This document shows positions 35,029 to 43,653 of a stretch of DNA of 64,000 nucleotides, piece by piece. The DNA is taken from assembly GCF_904831005.1 (NCBI RefSeq), contig NZ_LR882982.1, positions 1,364,001 through 1,428,000 of the forward strand, read 5' to 3'. Under the pieces are notes generated by a model. The model saw only the letters and a list, made by a program, of their open reading frames with translations. It was not told where the DNA came from and made no database searches. Origin of the DNA: Microbacterium hydrocarbonoxydans. Lineage in GTDB: Bacteria > Actinomycetota > Actinomycetes > Actinomycetales > Microbacteriaceae. The stretch's first letter is position 1; each line of letters starts with the position of its first letter. The position numbers and the translations under genes are program-made.

Positions 35029-35673
35029 ATGACCACTCGTCGAATCGCGGTCGTGTCGGCCGGGCTCTCGAACCCGTCGTCGACGCGGATGCTCGCGGAT
35101 CGCCTGGCGGCTGAGACCGTGAAGGCGCTTGCGGGTCATGACATCGATGCGAGCGTCGACGTGATCGAGCTGCGCGACTACGCGCACGACATCACGAACA
35201 ACCTGCTCACCGGATTCGCGCCGCCCGCGCTCGAGACCGCGATCAACACCGTAGTCTCGGCGGACGCCCTGATCGCCGTCACGCCGATCTTCTCGACGAG
35301 CTACAACGGGCTCTTCAAGTCGTTCATCGACGTGCTCGATCCGGATTCGCTCACGGGGAAGCCCGTGCTGATCGGAGCGAACGCCGGCACAGCTCGCCAC
35401 TCGCTCGCCATCGACTACGCCATCCGGCCGCTGTTCGCCTACCTGCACGCCGACGCCGTCTCGACGGGTGTGTTCGCCGCCTCCAGCGACTGGGGCGGGG
35501 GCGGCGACGAGGTCGCGCCCCTCGCCAAGCGCGTCGAGAAGGGGGCGCGGGAGCTGGCCGAGGCGATCGCGACACGTGAGGTGGCCGCCGCAGCCGACCC
35601 CTACGACCCCGCGACCTATCTCGGGGAGGGCCGCTCGTTCGGCCACATGCTCGGCGGCCTCGCCGGCGAGTAG
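35029..35673 (+). CDS. NADPH-dependent FMN reductase (CE1759 type)
   Basis: A 214-residue flavodoxin-fold reductase: VSAGLSNPSSTRMLADRLA binds the FMN phosphate, followed by TPIFSTSYNGLFKSFIDVLD. It starts one base after the upstream monooxygenase stop (TGAGATG), so the two are co-translated and very probably form a two-component monooxygenase. Confidence 0.92.
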   Translation: MTTRRIAVVSAGLSNPSSTRMLADRLAAETVKALAGHDIDASVDVIELRDYAHDITNNLLTGFAPPALETAINTVVSADALIAVTPIFSTSYNGLFKSFIDVLDPDSLTGKPVLIGANAGTARHSLAIDYAIRPLFAYLHADAVSTGVFAASSDWGGGGDEVAPLAKRVEKGARELAEAIATREVAAAADPYDPATYLGEGRSFGHMLGGLAGE

Positions 35674-35741
35674 ACCCGACGGCTCCGACGACGGGTCACC
35701 CGATGGGCCATGACGCCATCGACAATGTCCGTGGGGCATCG

Positions 35742-35753
35742 TACGGTGACGTC
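35742..35753 (+). promoter_or_regulatory. Leaderless-type -10 box of the FAD oxidoreductase gene
   Basis: TACGGT, six bases (GACGTC), ATG at 35754. Confidence 0.55.
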
Positions 35754-37106
35754 ATGGCCCCTCTGTCTGTGTTGCACGCTGCGCGACGAGCGCTGCGCGG
35801 ATCCTTGCTTCTTCCGGGCGACGAATCGTTCGACGACGCTCGTCGGCCGTGGAATCTGGCGGTCGAGCAGCATCCGGTCGGCGTCGCCTCCCCGTCCGAT
35901 CTCGACGACCTGCGCACGCTTCTCCGGGCGGCGAGTGACGCGGGCGTCACACTCGCGGTGCAACCCACGGGGCACGGCGCGTCGGGCGACCTCGCGGGCG
36001 CGGTCATCGTGCGCATGGCCGCGTTCGATGATCTCGAGATCGACCGCGAGGCCGGGAGGGCGCGGGTCGGGAGCGGTGTGCGCTGGGGTGCGGTGGTCGA
36101 GGCACTCGAGGGCTCCGGCTGGGTGGCGCCGGCGGGAACCAGTCCGGTCGTCAGTGTGGCCGGCTACACGCTCGGGGGCGGTCACTCCTGGTTCAGTCGC
36201 ACCGCCGGGCTGGGTTCCGACAACCTGCGCGCCGTATGGATGCTCCGCAGTGACGGATCTCACGAGCGCGTCGATGACGCCAGCGACCCCGATCTGATGT
36301 GGGCCATCCGCGGCGCAGGGGGTGTCGTGGGCATCGTCACCGCGCTCGAGATCGATCTGGTGCCCGCCCCCGCTGTGTGGGGAGCCGGGTTGACGTTCGA
36401 GGCGCGCGATGCCGCGGCCGTTCTGCGCGCAGTCCGGGATCTCGCGGTCGACGCGCCTTCCTCGCTCAACGTGTTCGTGAACTCGATGCGGATGCCCGAT
36501 GTCCCGCAGCTTCCCGACGAGATCCGCGGTCGCAGTTTCCTCACGGTGCAGGCTCTCTCGACGGACGGTGCGGCCGAAGACCTGATGAGCCGAGTCGGTC
36601 GGGCTGCCGCAGTGCAGCGGGAGGTGTCAGGGGTCACATCTCCGCTGGCTGTCGCGCAGGCCAGCGGTGAGCCCACGGACCCGACACCGGGACGGGGCGC
36701 CTCGGCCGCGCTCTCGACGCTCGACGACGAGACGATCGACGACCTGATGCGCTTCCGAGACCTGCCTGAGCAATGGCCGATCATGGGCATCGACATCAGG
36801 ATGCTCGGCGGAGCGCTGGACGCGCCCCGCCGGCAGGGCTTCGCCTCGCTGCAGGGAATCGGCTGGCTGCTCCACGCGCTGGTTCCCGTGGTCCCCGGGG
36901 TTCCGAGCGAACCGGGTGGCGTGAGCATGGCAGGGTTCGGCGATGTGCTCGCACGGGCCATCGCACCGCACACGGTGCCGACCTTCCTCGGCCCCGGGCA
37001 GACCCTCGATCTGTGCGCGGAGGCGGGATCCGTCGATCGGCTCCACCGCATCCGTGCGGCGGCCGACCCCGTGGCTCTTCTCCACGAGGGGCGCCTTCCG
37101 CGGTGA
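35754..37106 (+). CDS. FAD-binding oxidoreductase (PCMH type)
   Basis: A 450-residue oxidase of the berberine-bridge/6-hydroxynicotine-oxidase group. The PCMH FAD domain occupies about 40-210: VQPTGHGASGDLAGAVIV (a His that may bind FAD covalently), RVGSGVRWGAVVEAL, and AGYTLGGGHSWFSRTAGLGS. The C-terminal half is a substrate domain but lacks an obvious BBE Y-X-N ending. Substrate unknown. ATG 35754 follows a -10 box; an ATG at 35703 is an alternative. Confidence 0.87.
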   Translation: MAPLSVLHAARRALRGSLLLPGDESFDDARRPWNLAVEQHPVGVASPSDLDDLRTLLRAASDAGVTLAVQPTGHGASGDLAGAVIVRMAAFDDLEIDREAGRARVGSGVRWGAVVEALEGSGWVAPAGTSPVVSVAGYTLGGGHSWFSRTAGLGSDNLRAVWMLRSDGSHERVDDASDPDLMWAIRGAGGVVGIVTALEIDLVPAPAVWGAGLTFEARDAAAVLRAVRDLAVDAPSSLNVFVNSMRMPDVPQLPDEIRGRSFLTVQALSTDGAAEDLMSRVGRAAAVQREVSGVTSPLAVAQASGEPTDPTPGRGASAALSTLDDETIDDLMRFRDLPEQWPIMGIDIRMLGGALDAPRRQGFASLQGIGWLLHALVPVVPGVPSEPGGVSMAGFGDVLARAIAPHTVPTFLGPGQTLDLCAEAGSVDRLHRIRAAADPVALLHEGRLPR

Positions 37107-37126
37107 CGTCAGCGGACGCCGCTCGA

Positions 37127-37822
37127 TCATTCGGGGCGGTCGACGCGTGTGTTCCATTCGTATTCGGTCTCGGGGCGTCCGCGGGCACCATAGCGAGCGC
37201 TCCGGACGAGTATCCCCGATGAGGCGAGGTGCTCGAGGTACCGGCGTACAGACACCCGCGACATTCCGAGCCGCTGCGCTGCCTCGCTCGCCGACAGCGC
37301 GCCGGCGGTGCGGAGTTCTGCGGTGACTTTCTGCAGAGTCGCCCCAGAGAGGCCTTTCGGAAGCGGGACGGCGCCGGTCGAGCGTCCGAAGAGTGCATCG
37401 ATCTCCGCCTGAGTCGCCTCGCCCGCCGTCGCCCTCGCTTGCTCCCGGTGAGCGCGGTACGCGCTCAGACGCTCCTCGAACACCGCGAAGGGGAAGGGCT
37501 TGACGAGATACTGATAGACGCCGAGGGCGACCATCTGTCGCACGGTCTCGGCGTCGCGCACCCCTGTGATCGCGATCACGTCGACAGACGCGGCGCGGGC
37601 ACGGAGCGCTCGCAGCACGTCGATGCCCGATCCGTCGGGCATCGTGATGTCGAGCAGCACGAGGTCGAAGGGCTGGTCACGCGGCTGCTCGAGCACCGCG
37701 CTCACTGCGGCGCGGGCTCCGGTGCATTCGCCCGCGACCGTGAAGCCGTCGATCCGTGCGAGATACGAGCGATGCAGCTCCAGGGTCAGAGCGTCGTCAT
37801 CGACGATGAGCGTGCGGATCAC
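37127..37822 (-). CDS. Response regulator, CitB/DcuR type
   Basis: A 231-residue regulator. The receiver domain (1-120) has the acidic pocket VDDD (8-10), phosphoacceptor Asp58 in LLDITMP, and Lys in YLVKPFPF. The C-terminal HTH (about 165-215) reads SASEAAQRLGMSRVSVRRYL, typical of the CitB/DcuR branch. Start overlaps the kinase stop by four bases. Most likely activates the divergent dctA-type carrier gene in response to dicarboxylates. Confidence 0.93.
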   Translation of the reverse strand: MIRTLIVDDDALTLELHRSYLARIDGFTVAGECTGARAAVSAVLEQPRDQPFDLVLLDITMPDGSGIDVLRALRARAASVDVIAITGVRDAETVRQMVALGVYQYLVKPFPFAVFEERLSAYRAHREQARATAGEATQAEIDALFGRSTGAVPLPKGLSGATLQKVTAELRTAGALSASEAAQRLGMSRVSVRRYLEHLASSGILVRSARYGARGRPETEYEWNTRVDRPE

Positions 37823-39090
37823 GATGTACGCCTCCCTCTCGCGGGCGGTAGGACGATTCTGAATGTCGTGGGGTCGGCGTCGAGCCCGACGGTACCGCCG
37901 ACGCCGAGCACAACGGACTGCACCAGTGCGAGTCCCACCCCGCGTCCGTGCGAGCCGGCCGGCTTCGTGGAGAAGCCGTGCGTGAAGATCCGCGCACGGA
38001 GCTCGGGGGCGACCCCTGGACCGCTGTCGGAGACCGCGAGGAGGATCCCGCCGTCGACCGAGGGCTCGAGGGACACCTCGACCCAGCGCTCAGCGCCCAG
38101 TGACGCGGCGTCCATGGCATTGTCGATCAGATTGCCGAGTACGGCCACGCTGTCGACCGCAGAGAGCGGCGATCTCGGTGTTGCAGGATCGATGTGCAGA
38201 CGCCAATCGATGCCTCGTTCCTTCGCCTGCGACGCCTTGCCGAGCAGGAGCGCGCCCACCGCGGGATCGCCGGCCTGTCGTGCAGTGACCTGATCGACGA
38301 GCGACTGACTCTGCCGCGAGGTCTCGGTCAGGATGTCGATCGCCTCGTCGGCGCGGCCCAGCTCCAGCAGGGCCACCGCAGTGTGCATGCGGTTGCCATG
38401 CTCGTGCGTCTGCGCCCGGAGCGCTTCGCCGAGTGTGCGCAGTGATTCGTATGAAGACACCGCGTCGCGCACCTGCCCGGGGGGAAGGTCGCCGGCGATG
38501 CGCCGGGTGAAGCGTCGAGCCGCCCACGCGCCGAGTGCACCGAGCGCGACGAGGCCCACGGTGATGCCCAGCGACAGGGGGAGGCGACGGATCAGCGTGT
38601 CGGAGATCGATTCGGTCGTCACCCCGGCCGACACCCAGCCGACCGGTTCGCCGTCGGCCGCGACCACCGGCACGATCGTACGCACCGAGGGGCCCAGGGT
38701 GCCGGTGAACACCTCGGTGAAGGTTCGAGGGGTGTCGGGAATCGTACCGAGGTACTTCTCCCCGATCTGCTCGAGATCGGGATGCGTCACCCGGGTGCCG
38801 TCCGCCGTCATGATCGTCACGAAGTCGACATCCGCCTCCGCGATCACATCGAGTGCATACGGCTCGAGCATGCGTGTGGCGGCTGCGTCGTCGCCTGCAG
38901 CCAGTGCGTCGATCACGAGCGGCGACGAAGCGAGTGTGACGGCGGTCGCGGCGGTGACACGCTCGGCCTCGGCATGAGTGGCGCGCTGCGCGTCGATCAC
39001 CAGGAAGACAGCGACCAGAGCGCCCACGACCCCCGCCGCGACCAGGAGCACGGCGAACACCCGTGAGGCGATGCTGCGTGCGGGTCTCAT
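37819..39090 (-). CDS. Sensor histidine kinase, CitA/DcuS type
   Basis: A 423-residue membrane sensor. Span 1 (about 10-33) and span 2 (about 172-192) bracket an extracellular sensing domain with the carboxylate-binding signature RVTHPDLEQIGEKYLGT. The DHp helix carries the probable phospho-His229 in AQTHEHGNRMH, followed by an HATPase domain (NLIDNAMDA, SDSGPGV, GRGVGLALV). There is no cytosolic PAS domain, so it is shorter than E. coli DcuS. ATG 39090 follows GGAAGGA by five bases. Confidence 0.93.
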   Translation of the reverse strand: MRPARSIASRVFAVLLVAAGVVGALVAVFLVIDAQRATHAEAERVTAATAVTLASSPLVIDALAAGDDAAATRMLEPYALDVIAEADVDFVTIMTADGTRVTHPDLEQIGEKYLGTIPDTPRTFTEVFTGTLGPSVRTIVPVVAADGEPVGWVSAGVTTESISDTLIRRLPLSLGITVGLVALGALGAWAARRFTRRIAGDLPPGQVRDAVSSYESLRTLGEALRAQTHEHGNRMHTAVALLELGRADEAIDILTETSRQSQSLVDQVTARQAGDPAVGALLLGKASQAKERGIDWRLHIDPATPRSPLSAVDSVAVLGNLIDNAMDAASLGAERWVEVSLEPSVDGGILLAVSDSGPGVAPELRARIFTHGFSTKPAGSHGRGVGLALVQSVVLGVGGTVGLDADPTTFRIVLPPARGRRTS

Positions 39091-39133
39091 CGCGTCCTTC
39101 CGATCGACAGTGATCGCGGAGACCGGCATATCA

Positions 39134-39153
39134 GTGGTGACCAATACGACCAC
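39134..39153. promoter_or_regulatory. Possible response-regulator site between kinase and dctA
   Basis: GTGGT-N10-ACCAC lies in the middle of the 161-bp divergent gap. It is short and could be chance. Confidence 0.25.
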
Positions 39154-39251
39154 AAATGGCGATGCCGGATGAAGTCCGCGACGGTGAGCTTACCGAAGGC
39201 GAGGGCGCCCGAGGGCATGAGACGAAGACGTTCATGATCAAGGAGGAAAAC

Positions 39252-40691
39252 ATGGCCATCACGACAGGGTTCTCGCTTCCCGGATTCCACTGGCGGCGCG
39301 GCAAGCACGCGTGGGACAGGCACACATGGCTCTATGTCGCCGTGATCATCGCCGTCGTGCTCGGTGCGGTCATCGGTCTCGTCGCACCGGAGGTCGGCCG
39401 CGCGCTCGAGCCCATCGGCGCGGGATTCGTGTCTCTCATCAAGATGATGATCGCGCCGATCATCTTCTGCACCATCGTCGTCGGGGTCGGGTTGATCGCG
39501 AAGGCCGCGACCGTCGGCAAGATCGGCGGACTCGCTCTGCTCTACTTCATGGTGATGTCGACGTTCGCGCTGGCGATCGGTCTGGTGGTCGGCAACATCA
39601 TCCACCCCGGTGCGGGTCTCGATATGGCGAACGCCCAGTACGACCCCACCAACACAGAGGTGAAGACCACGACGGAGTTCATCCTCGGCATCATCCCGAC
39701 GACGTTCTTCTCCGCCTTCACCGGCGAGAGCGTGCTGCAGGTGCTGTTCATCGCTCTGCTCGTCGGCTTCGCGCTCCAGGGACTCGGAGAGAAGGGAGCC
39801 CCGATCATGGAGGCGGTCAAGAACCTCCAGAAGCTGGTGTTCCGCATTCTCGGGATGATCCTGTGGCTCGCACCCCTCGGCGCATTCGGTGCGATCGCGG
39901 CGGTCGTCGGCAAGACGGGCATCGCCGCCATCTGGAGTCTGGGCGTGCTGATGATCGCCTTCTACATCACCTGCTTCCTGTTCATCGTGGTCGTGCTCGG
40001 GACGCTGCTCTTCGCTGTCACCCGCGTGAACATCTTCAGCCTCGTGAAGTACCTCGCCCGCGAGTACCTGCTGATCGTCGGCACCTCATCGTCGGAATCC
40101 GCGCTTCCGCGCCTCATCGCGAAGATGGAGCACATCGGCGTCTCCAAGCCGGTCGTCGGCATCACGGTTCCCACCGGATACTCGTTCAACCTCGACGGCA
40201 CGGCGATCTACCTCACGATGGCTTCGCTGTTCATCGCGACGGGCATGGGACAGCCGATGACCATCGGCGAGCAGATCGGCTTGCTCGTGTTCATGATCAT
40301 CGCCAGCAAGGGGGCTGCCGGTGTCACCGGTGCCGGACTCGCGACGCTCGCCGGTGGACTGCAGGCATACCGTCCGGATCTGGTCGACGGCGTCGGCGTG
40401 ATCGTGGGCATCGACCGCTTCATGTCGGAGGGGCGTGCCCTGACCAACTTCACCGGCAACGCGGTCGCGACTCTGCTCATCGGCACCTGGACGCGTCAGA
40501 TCGATCGCGAGCGGGTTCAACAGGTGCTCAGTGGCGCGCTGCCGTTCGAGGAGTCCTCGCTCGACGGCATGGACGACCACGGGATGGCGAACGAGAGTGA
40601 CGCCGTCGACATCCAGGGGCTGAAGGACTCGGCCCTCGACGAGATGGCGGCGAAGGAAGAGCGGGCGCGCGCTCGGGCGTCGCGAAACTGA
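39252..40691 (+). CDS. dctA: C4-dicarboxylate:cation symporter, DctA-like
   Basis: A 479-residue DAACS-family carrier for succinate, fumarate, malate or related acids. Family blocks: MMIAPIIFCTIVVGVG, TSSSESALPRLIAKME (serine-rich hairpin), GYSFNLDGTAIYLTMA and NFTGNAVATLL (substrate/cation site). AGGAGG lies five bases before the ATG. Divergent from a CitA/DcuS-type two-component system, the classic arrangement for inducible dicarboxylate uptake. The C-terminal 50 residues form an acidic tail. Confidence 0.93.
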   Translation: MAITTGFSLPGFHWRRGKHAWDRHTWLYVAVIIAVVLGAVIGLVAPEVGRALEPIGAGFVSLIKMMIAPIIFCTIVVGVGLIAKAATVGKIGGLALLYFMVMSTFALAIGLVVGNIIHPGAGLDMANAQYDPTNTEVKTTTEFILGIIPTTFFSAFTGESVLQVLFIALLVGFALQGLGEKGAPIMEAVKNLQKLVFRILGMILWLAPLGAFGAIAAVVGKTGIAAIWSLGVLMIAFYITCFLFIVVVLGTLLFAVTRVNIFSLVKYLAREYLLIVGTSSSESALPRLIAKMEHIGVSKPVVGITVPTGYSFNLDGTAIYLTMASLFIATGMGQPMTIGEQIGLLVFMIIASKGAAGVTGAGLATLAGGLQAYRPDLVDGVGVIVGIDRFMSEGRALTNFTGNAVATLLIGTWTRQIDRERVQQVLSGALPFEESSLDGMDDHGMANESDAVDIQGLKDSALDEMAAKEERARARASRN

Positions 40692-40709
40692 TCAGCAGGC
40701 CGAGAAGAA

Positions 40710-40745
40710 GGATGCGGGAGTCGACCGAGGTCGGCTCCCGCATCC
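40710..40745. terminator. Bidirectional terminator between dctA and DUF5302 gene
   Basis: Seventeen-base arms (40710-40726, 40729-40745; GGATGCGGGAG core) with one wobble pair, between convergent genes. Confidence 0.75.
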
Positions 40746-40751
40746 GTGTGG

Positions 40752-40928
40752 TCAACCGCTCTTGCGTCGGAACTCGCGCCGCGTCTGCGGGGCGGGCGCG
40801 CCGTGGACGGCGGAATCGCCATCGAGGTGGGCCTCGCCCTGCCGGTGGTGCGCGTTCTTCTTCTCGAGCGCTTCCTTGAACTTGCGCTTCATCTCCTCGC
40901 TGGAGGAGGCGCCTTCTTCGGTGCTCAT
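40752..40928 (-). CDS. DUF5302 family small protein
   Basis: A 58-residue hydrophilic protein ending in REFRRKSG, with an N-terminal EEMKRKFKEALEKKN helix and a central VHG; this is the actinobacterial DUF5302 pattern. Function unknown. ATG 40928 lies seven bases after a TAGGCT -10 on the minus strand, and translation starting there gives the conserved MSTEEGASSSEE start. Upstream in-frame codons would cross the promoter. Confidence 0.88.
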   Translation of the reverse strand: MSTEEGASSSEEMKRKFKEALEKKNAHHRQGEAHLDGDSAVHGAPAPQTRREFRRKSG

Positions 40929-40941
40929 GCTCGCCAGCCTA
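40929..40941 (-). promoter_or_regulatory. Leaderless-type -10 box of the DUF5302 gene
   Basis: Minus strand TAGGCT, seven bases (GGCGAGC), ATG at 40928. Confidence 0.6.
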
Positions 40942-40967
40942 GGGCACACGTCACACGGGTGGGTGGA

Positions 40968-41540
40968 TCAGTTCCGCGCTCGCCGCGACACGACATCGAT
41001 CGCGGCGCCGAGTCCGAGGGCGACGATGACCGACACCACGACGGCGACGACGGGGCCGCCCGGCAGCAGGACGGCGACGATGGCACCCAGCGAGGCCTGG
41101 TACGCCGACCACCCGAAGGCGGCCACGCTCACGAGAGGAACGTAACGTGCCGGGCTGATGCGCGAGGCTCCCGCGACCAGGTTGATCGCCAGCCGTGCGA
41201 AGGGGACGAAGCGTGCGGTGAACAGCACGGAGGCGGTTCCGCCTTCCAGTCGCACTCGTGCCCAGGCGAATGCTCGACGCACTCGCGGGGTGCGCATCCA
41301 TCGCCAGCGCTCGACGCCCACGTGGCGACCCACGAGGTAGCAGGTGGCATCTCCGACCAGGGCGGCGGCGCCCGCGCACACGATCACGGCCCACAGGGGA
41401 GGGTCGCCCGTGGTCGACGCGAAGGCGCCGAGCGCGGTCACGGCGATCTCGCCCGGCACGACCACGAAGAACGAATCGCCGAGCACCAGCAGCGCCATGA
41501 CCGCCAGCGCCCAGGGGCCGTTGAGCAGTTCGGTGAGCAC
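40968..41540 (-). CDS. DedA family membrane protein
   Basis: A 190-residue member of the DedA/VTT family, thought to act as proton-coupled lipid (undecaprenyl-phosphate) flippases. Blocks: SFFVVVPGEIAVTALGAF, GDATCYLVGRHVG, and FTARFVPFARLAINLVAG (the F-X-R-X-x-P-x-x-R motif). About five membrane spans or re-entrant helices. The start is GTG at 41540 and is somewhat uncertain. Confidence 0.9.
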   Translation of the reverse strand: MLTELLNGPWALAVMALLVLGDSFFVVVPGEIAVTALGAFASTTGDPPLWAVIVCAGAAALVGDATCYLVGRHVGVERWRWMRTPRVRRAFAWARVRLEGGTASVLFTARFVPFARLAINLVAGASRISPARYVPLVSVAAFGWSAYQASLGAIVAVLLPGGPVVAVVVSVIVALGLGAAIDVVSRRARN

Positions 41541-41679
41541 GCCTCAACCGTGCTCGCCGGAGATGAACGGGAACCGACGTCGGGATAGCCGGTGAAGAGC
41601 CGTCCAGCATCGGGTGAACTTCTGGTGCTCCGACCCGATTCGCGCGTCGGGCGGTATCGGCGGACGGCATCCTGATTGG

Positions 41680-43620
41680 GTGAGAGTCGCGATCGTGACA
41701 GAGTCCTTCCTTCCGCACATGAACGGCGTGACCGGATCCGTGCTGCAGATCCTCCGACACCTCGAGCGTCAAGGCCACGATGCGCACGTGATCGCGCCCG
41801 ATGCCGTCGGCATGCCCGCAGTCCTTCACGGAGCCCTCGTCGAGCCCGCGCCCAGCCTCGCGCTCCCGGGGTATCGCAGCGTGCGAGTGGGGACATCATC
41901 CGCGCACCAGATCGCGGCGTCGCTGCGGCGGTTTCGACCGGACGTCGTGCATCTCGCCTCCCCCTTCGCCCTCGGCTGGCGAGGCGCACTCGCCGCCGAG
42001 CACCTCGGAGTGGCCGCTGTCGCCGCTTATCAGACCGATGTCGCGGCATACACGCAGAGGTACCGCATACCCGTGGCGACAGGGATCGCCGAATCTCACA
42101 TCGCGCGCCTCCATCGGCGGGCCACCATGACGCTCGCACCCTCGGCAGACACCGCGAAACAGCTCGCTGCGCTCGGTGTGGATCGCATCCGCCAGTGGGG
42201 GAGAGGCGTCGACGCCGAGCGCTTCCAGCCCGAGCGCCGAAGCTCGACGCTGCGCGCCGAATGGGGCGACGAGGTCGTCATCGGGTACGTGGGTCGACTG
42301 GCGCCGGAGAAGCAGGTCGAAGACCTGGCGGTTCTTCAGGCGATCCCCGGTACGCGCGTCGTGATCGTGGGCGACGGGCCGAGCAGGCCGCGACTCGAGC
42401 TCCTCATGCCACGCGCCCGCTTCCTCGGACATCTCGAGGGCGACGAGCTCGCGGCAGCGATGGCGTCGTTCGACGTGTTCGTGCACCCGGGAGAGAGCGA
42501 GACCTTCGGGCAGACGCTGCAGGAGGCGCACGCGAGCGGGGTGCCCGTCGTCGCCACCGGGCGTGGAGGTCCCCTCGGGCTCGTGCGCATGGGGATCGAC
42601 GGATGGCTGTATCGCCCCGGTGATGTCGACGATCTCCGTATGCGTGTCGCCGACCTCACCGGTGACGCGCGCAAGAGGCACGCGTTCGGCGCAGCGGGAC
42701 GCGAGGCCGTGCAGGGGCGAAGCTGGGCGAGCGTCTGCGATCAGCTCCTGGGGCATTTCGATGAGGCACGAGACCTCAGGCGCGTGGATGCGGGGCTTCG
42801 CGCTCGCCGCCTGACGCGTCCGGAACCCGGTGCCCCGGTGAAGGCGCGCGCCTGGAGGCGCTACGTCGCGCTGGGGGACTCGCTCACGGAGGGACTGTGC
42901 GACCCCGCCCCGGATGGTGCGCTGCGCGGATGGGCGGACCGGCTCGCGCTGCTGCTCGCGGCGCGTGGCGGACTCCACTACGCGAACCTGGCCGTCCGGT
43001 CGAAGCGCGTGCATGATGTGTGCGGCGCGCAGCTCGCCCGAGCGATCGAGCTCGAGCCCGACCTGGTGTCGATCCTCGTCGGTGCCAACGACCTGGTGAA
43101 GTCCACGGTGGATGTGCGCGCGCTCGCCGCAGATCTCGAAGATGCGGTCGTTCGACTCCGCGGCATCGGCGCCGATGTGGTGCTCGTCACCCCGTTCCTG
43201 CCGCGTCGCAGAGCGGCTTCGATCTACACCAGGAGGTTCGCGGCCTTCGCCACCGCCCTCTCCGGTATCGCCGCGCGCACCGGGGCGATCCTGATCGACA
43301 CCGACCTGTACGCGTCGCTCCCCGATCGCCCGAACTGGGGTGAGGACCTCGTGCACCTCAGCAGCCGTGGCCACAGATTCCTCGCCTACCGGGTCGGTGA
43401 GGTGCTCTCCGTGCCGCACGCCGATGCGCTCGGTGTGCTCGACGCGGCGCTGCATGAGAATGAGTCGATCGGAGCCGGACTCTGGTGGCGCCGCCACGCG
43501 CTGCCGTGGGTGTGGCGCCGAATGCACGGTCGGGCCGCCGGCGACGGGCGGGTCGCGAAGCACGACGACTACATCTATCTCGGGCGGTCGAGCGCTCCGC
43601 GCGACGTCACCGTCGGCTGA
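41680..43620 (+). CDS. Fusion of a GT4 glycosyltransferase and an SGNH/GDSL hydrolase
   Basis: A 646-residue two-domain protein in one uninterrupted frame. Residues 1-370 are a GT-B glycosyltransferase of the PimB/mannosyltransferase-like GT4 group: RVAIVTESFLPHMNGVTGSV, VGRLAPEKQVEDLAVL and the E-X7-E donor loop HPGESETFGQTLQEA. After a basic linker, residues about 390-646 form an SGNH hydrolase: GDSLTEG (Ser401), VGANDLVK (block III Asn) and EDLVHLSSRGH (block V Asp/His). Block II has Ser where Gly is usual (NLAVRSKR). GTG 41680 gives the standard GT4 N-terminus; GTG 41614 is longer. A GTG at 42838 could allow separate translation of the hydrolase. Confidence 0.88.
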   Translation: MRVAIVTESFLPHMNGVTGSVLQILRHLERQGHDAHVIAPDAVGMPAVLHGALVEPAPSLALPGYRSVRVGTSSAHQIAASLRRFRPDVVHLASPFALGWRGALAAEHLGVAAVAAYQTDVAAYTQRYRIPVATGIAESHIARLHRRATMTLAPSADTAKQLAALGVDRIRQWGRGVDAERFQPERRSSTLRAEWGDEVVIGYVGRLAPEKQVEDLAVLQAIPGTRVVIVGDGPSRPRLELLMPRARFLGHLEGDELAAAMASFDVFVHPGESETFGQTLQEAHASGVPVVATGRGGPLGLVRMGIDGWLYRPGDVDDLRMRVADLTGDARKRHAFGAAGREAVQGRSWASVCDQLLGHFDEARDLRRVDAGLRARRLTRPEPGAPVKARAWRRYVALGDSLTEGLCDPAPDGALRGWADRLALLLAARGGLHYANLAVRSKRVHDVCGAQLARAIELEPDLVSILVGANDLVKSTVDVRALAADLEDAVVRLRGIGADVVLVTPFLPRRRAASIYTRRFAAFATALSGIAARTGAILIDTDLYASLPDRPNWGEDLVHLSSRGHRFLAYRVGEVLSVPHADALGVLDAALHENESIGAGLWWRRHALPWVWRRMHGRAAGDGRVAKHDDYIYLGRSSAPRDVTVG

Positions 43621-43653
43621 AGCAGGCGCGGTCCCCCCGAGCGGCGCGGAGCG

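Noticed and set aside
33816..35036. A 406-codon minus-strand frame opposite the flavin monooxygenase
   Set aside because: Antisense shadow of a confidently identified gene.
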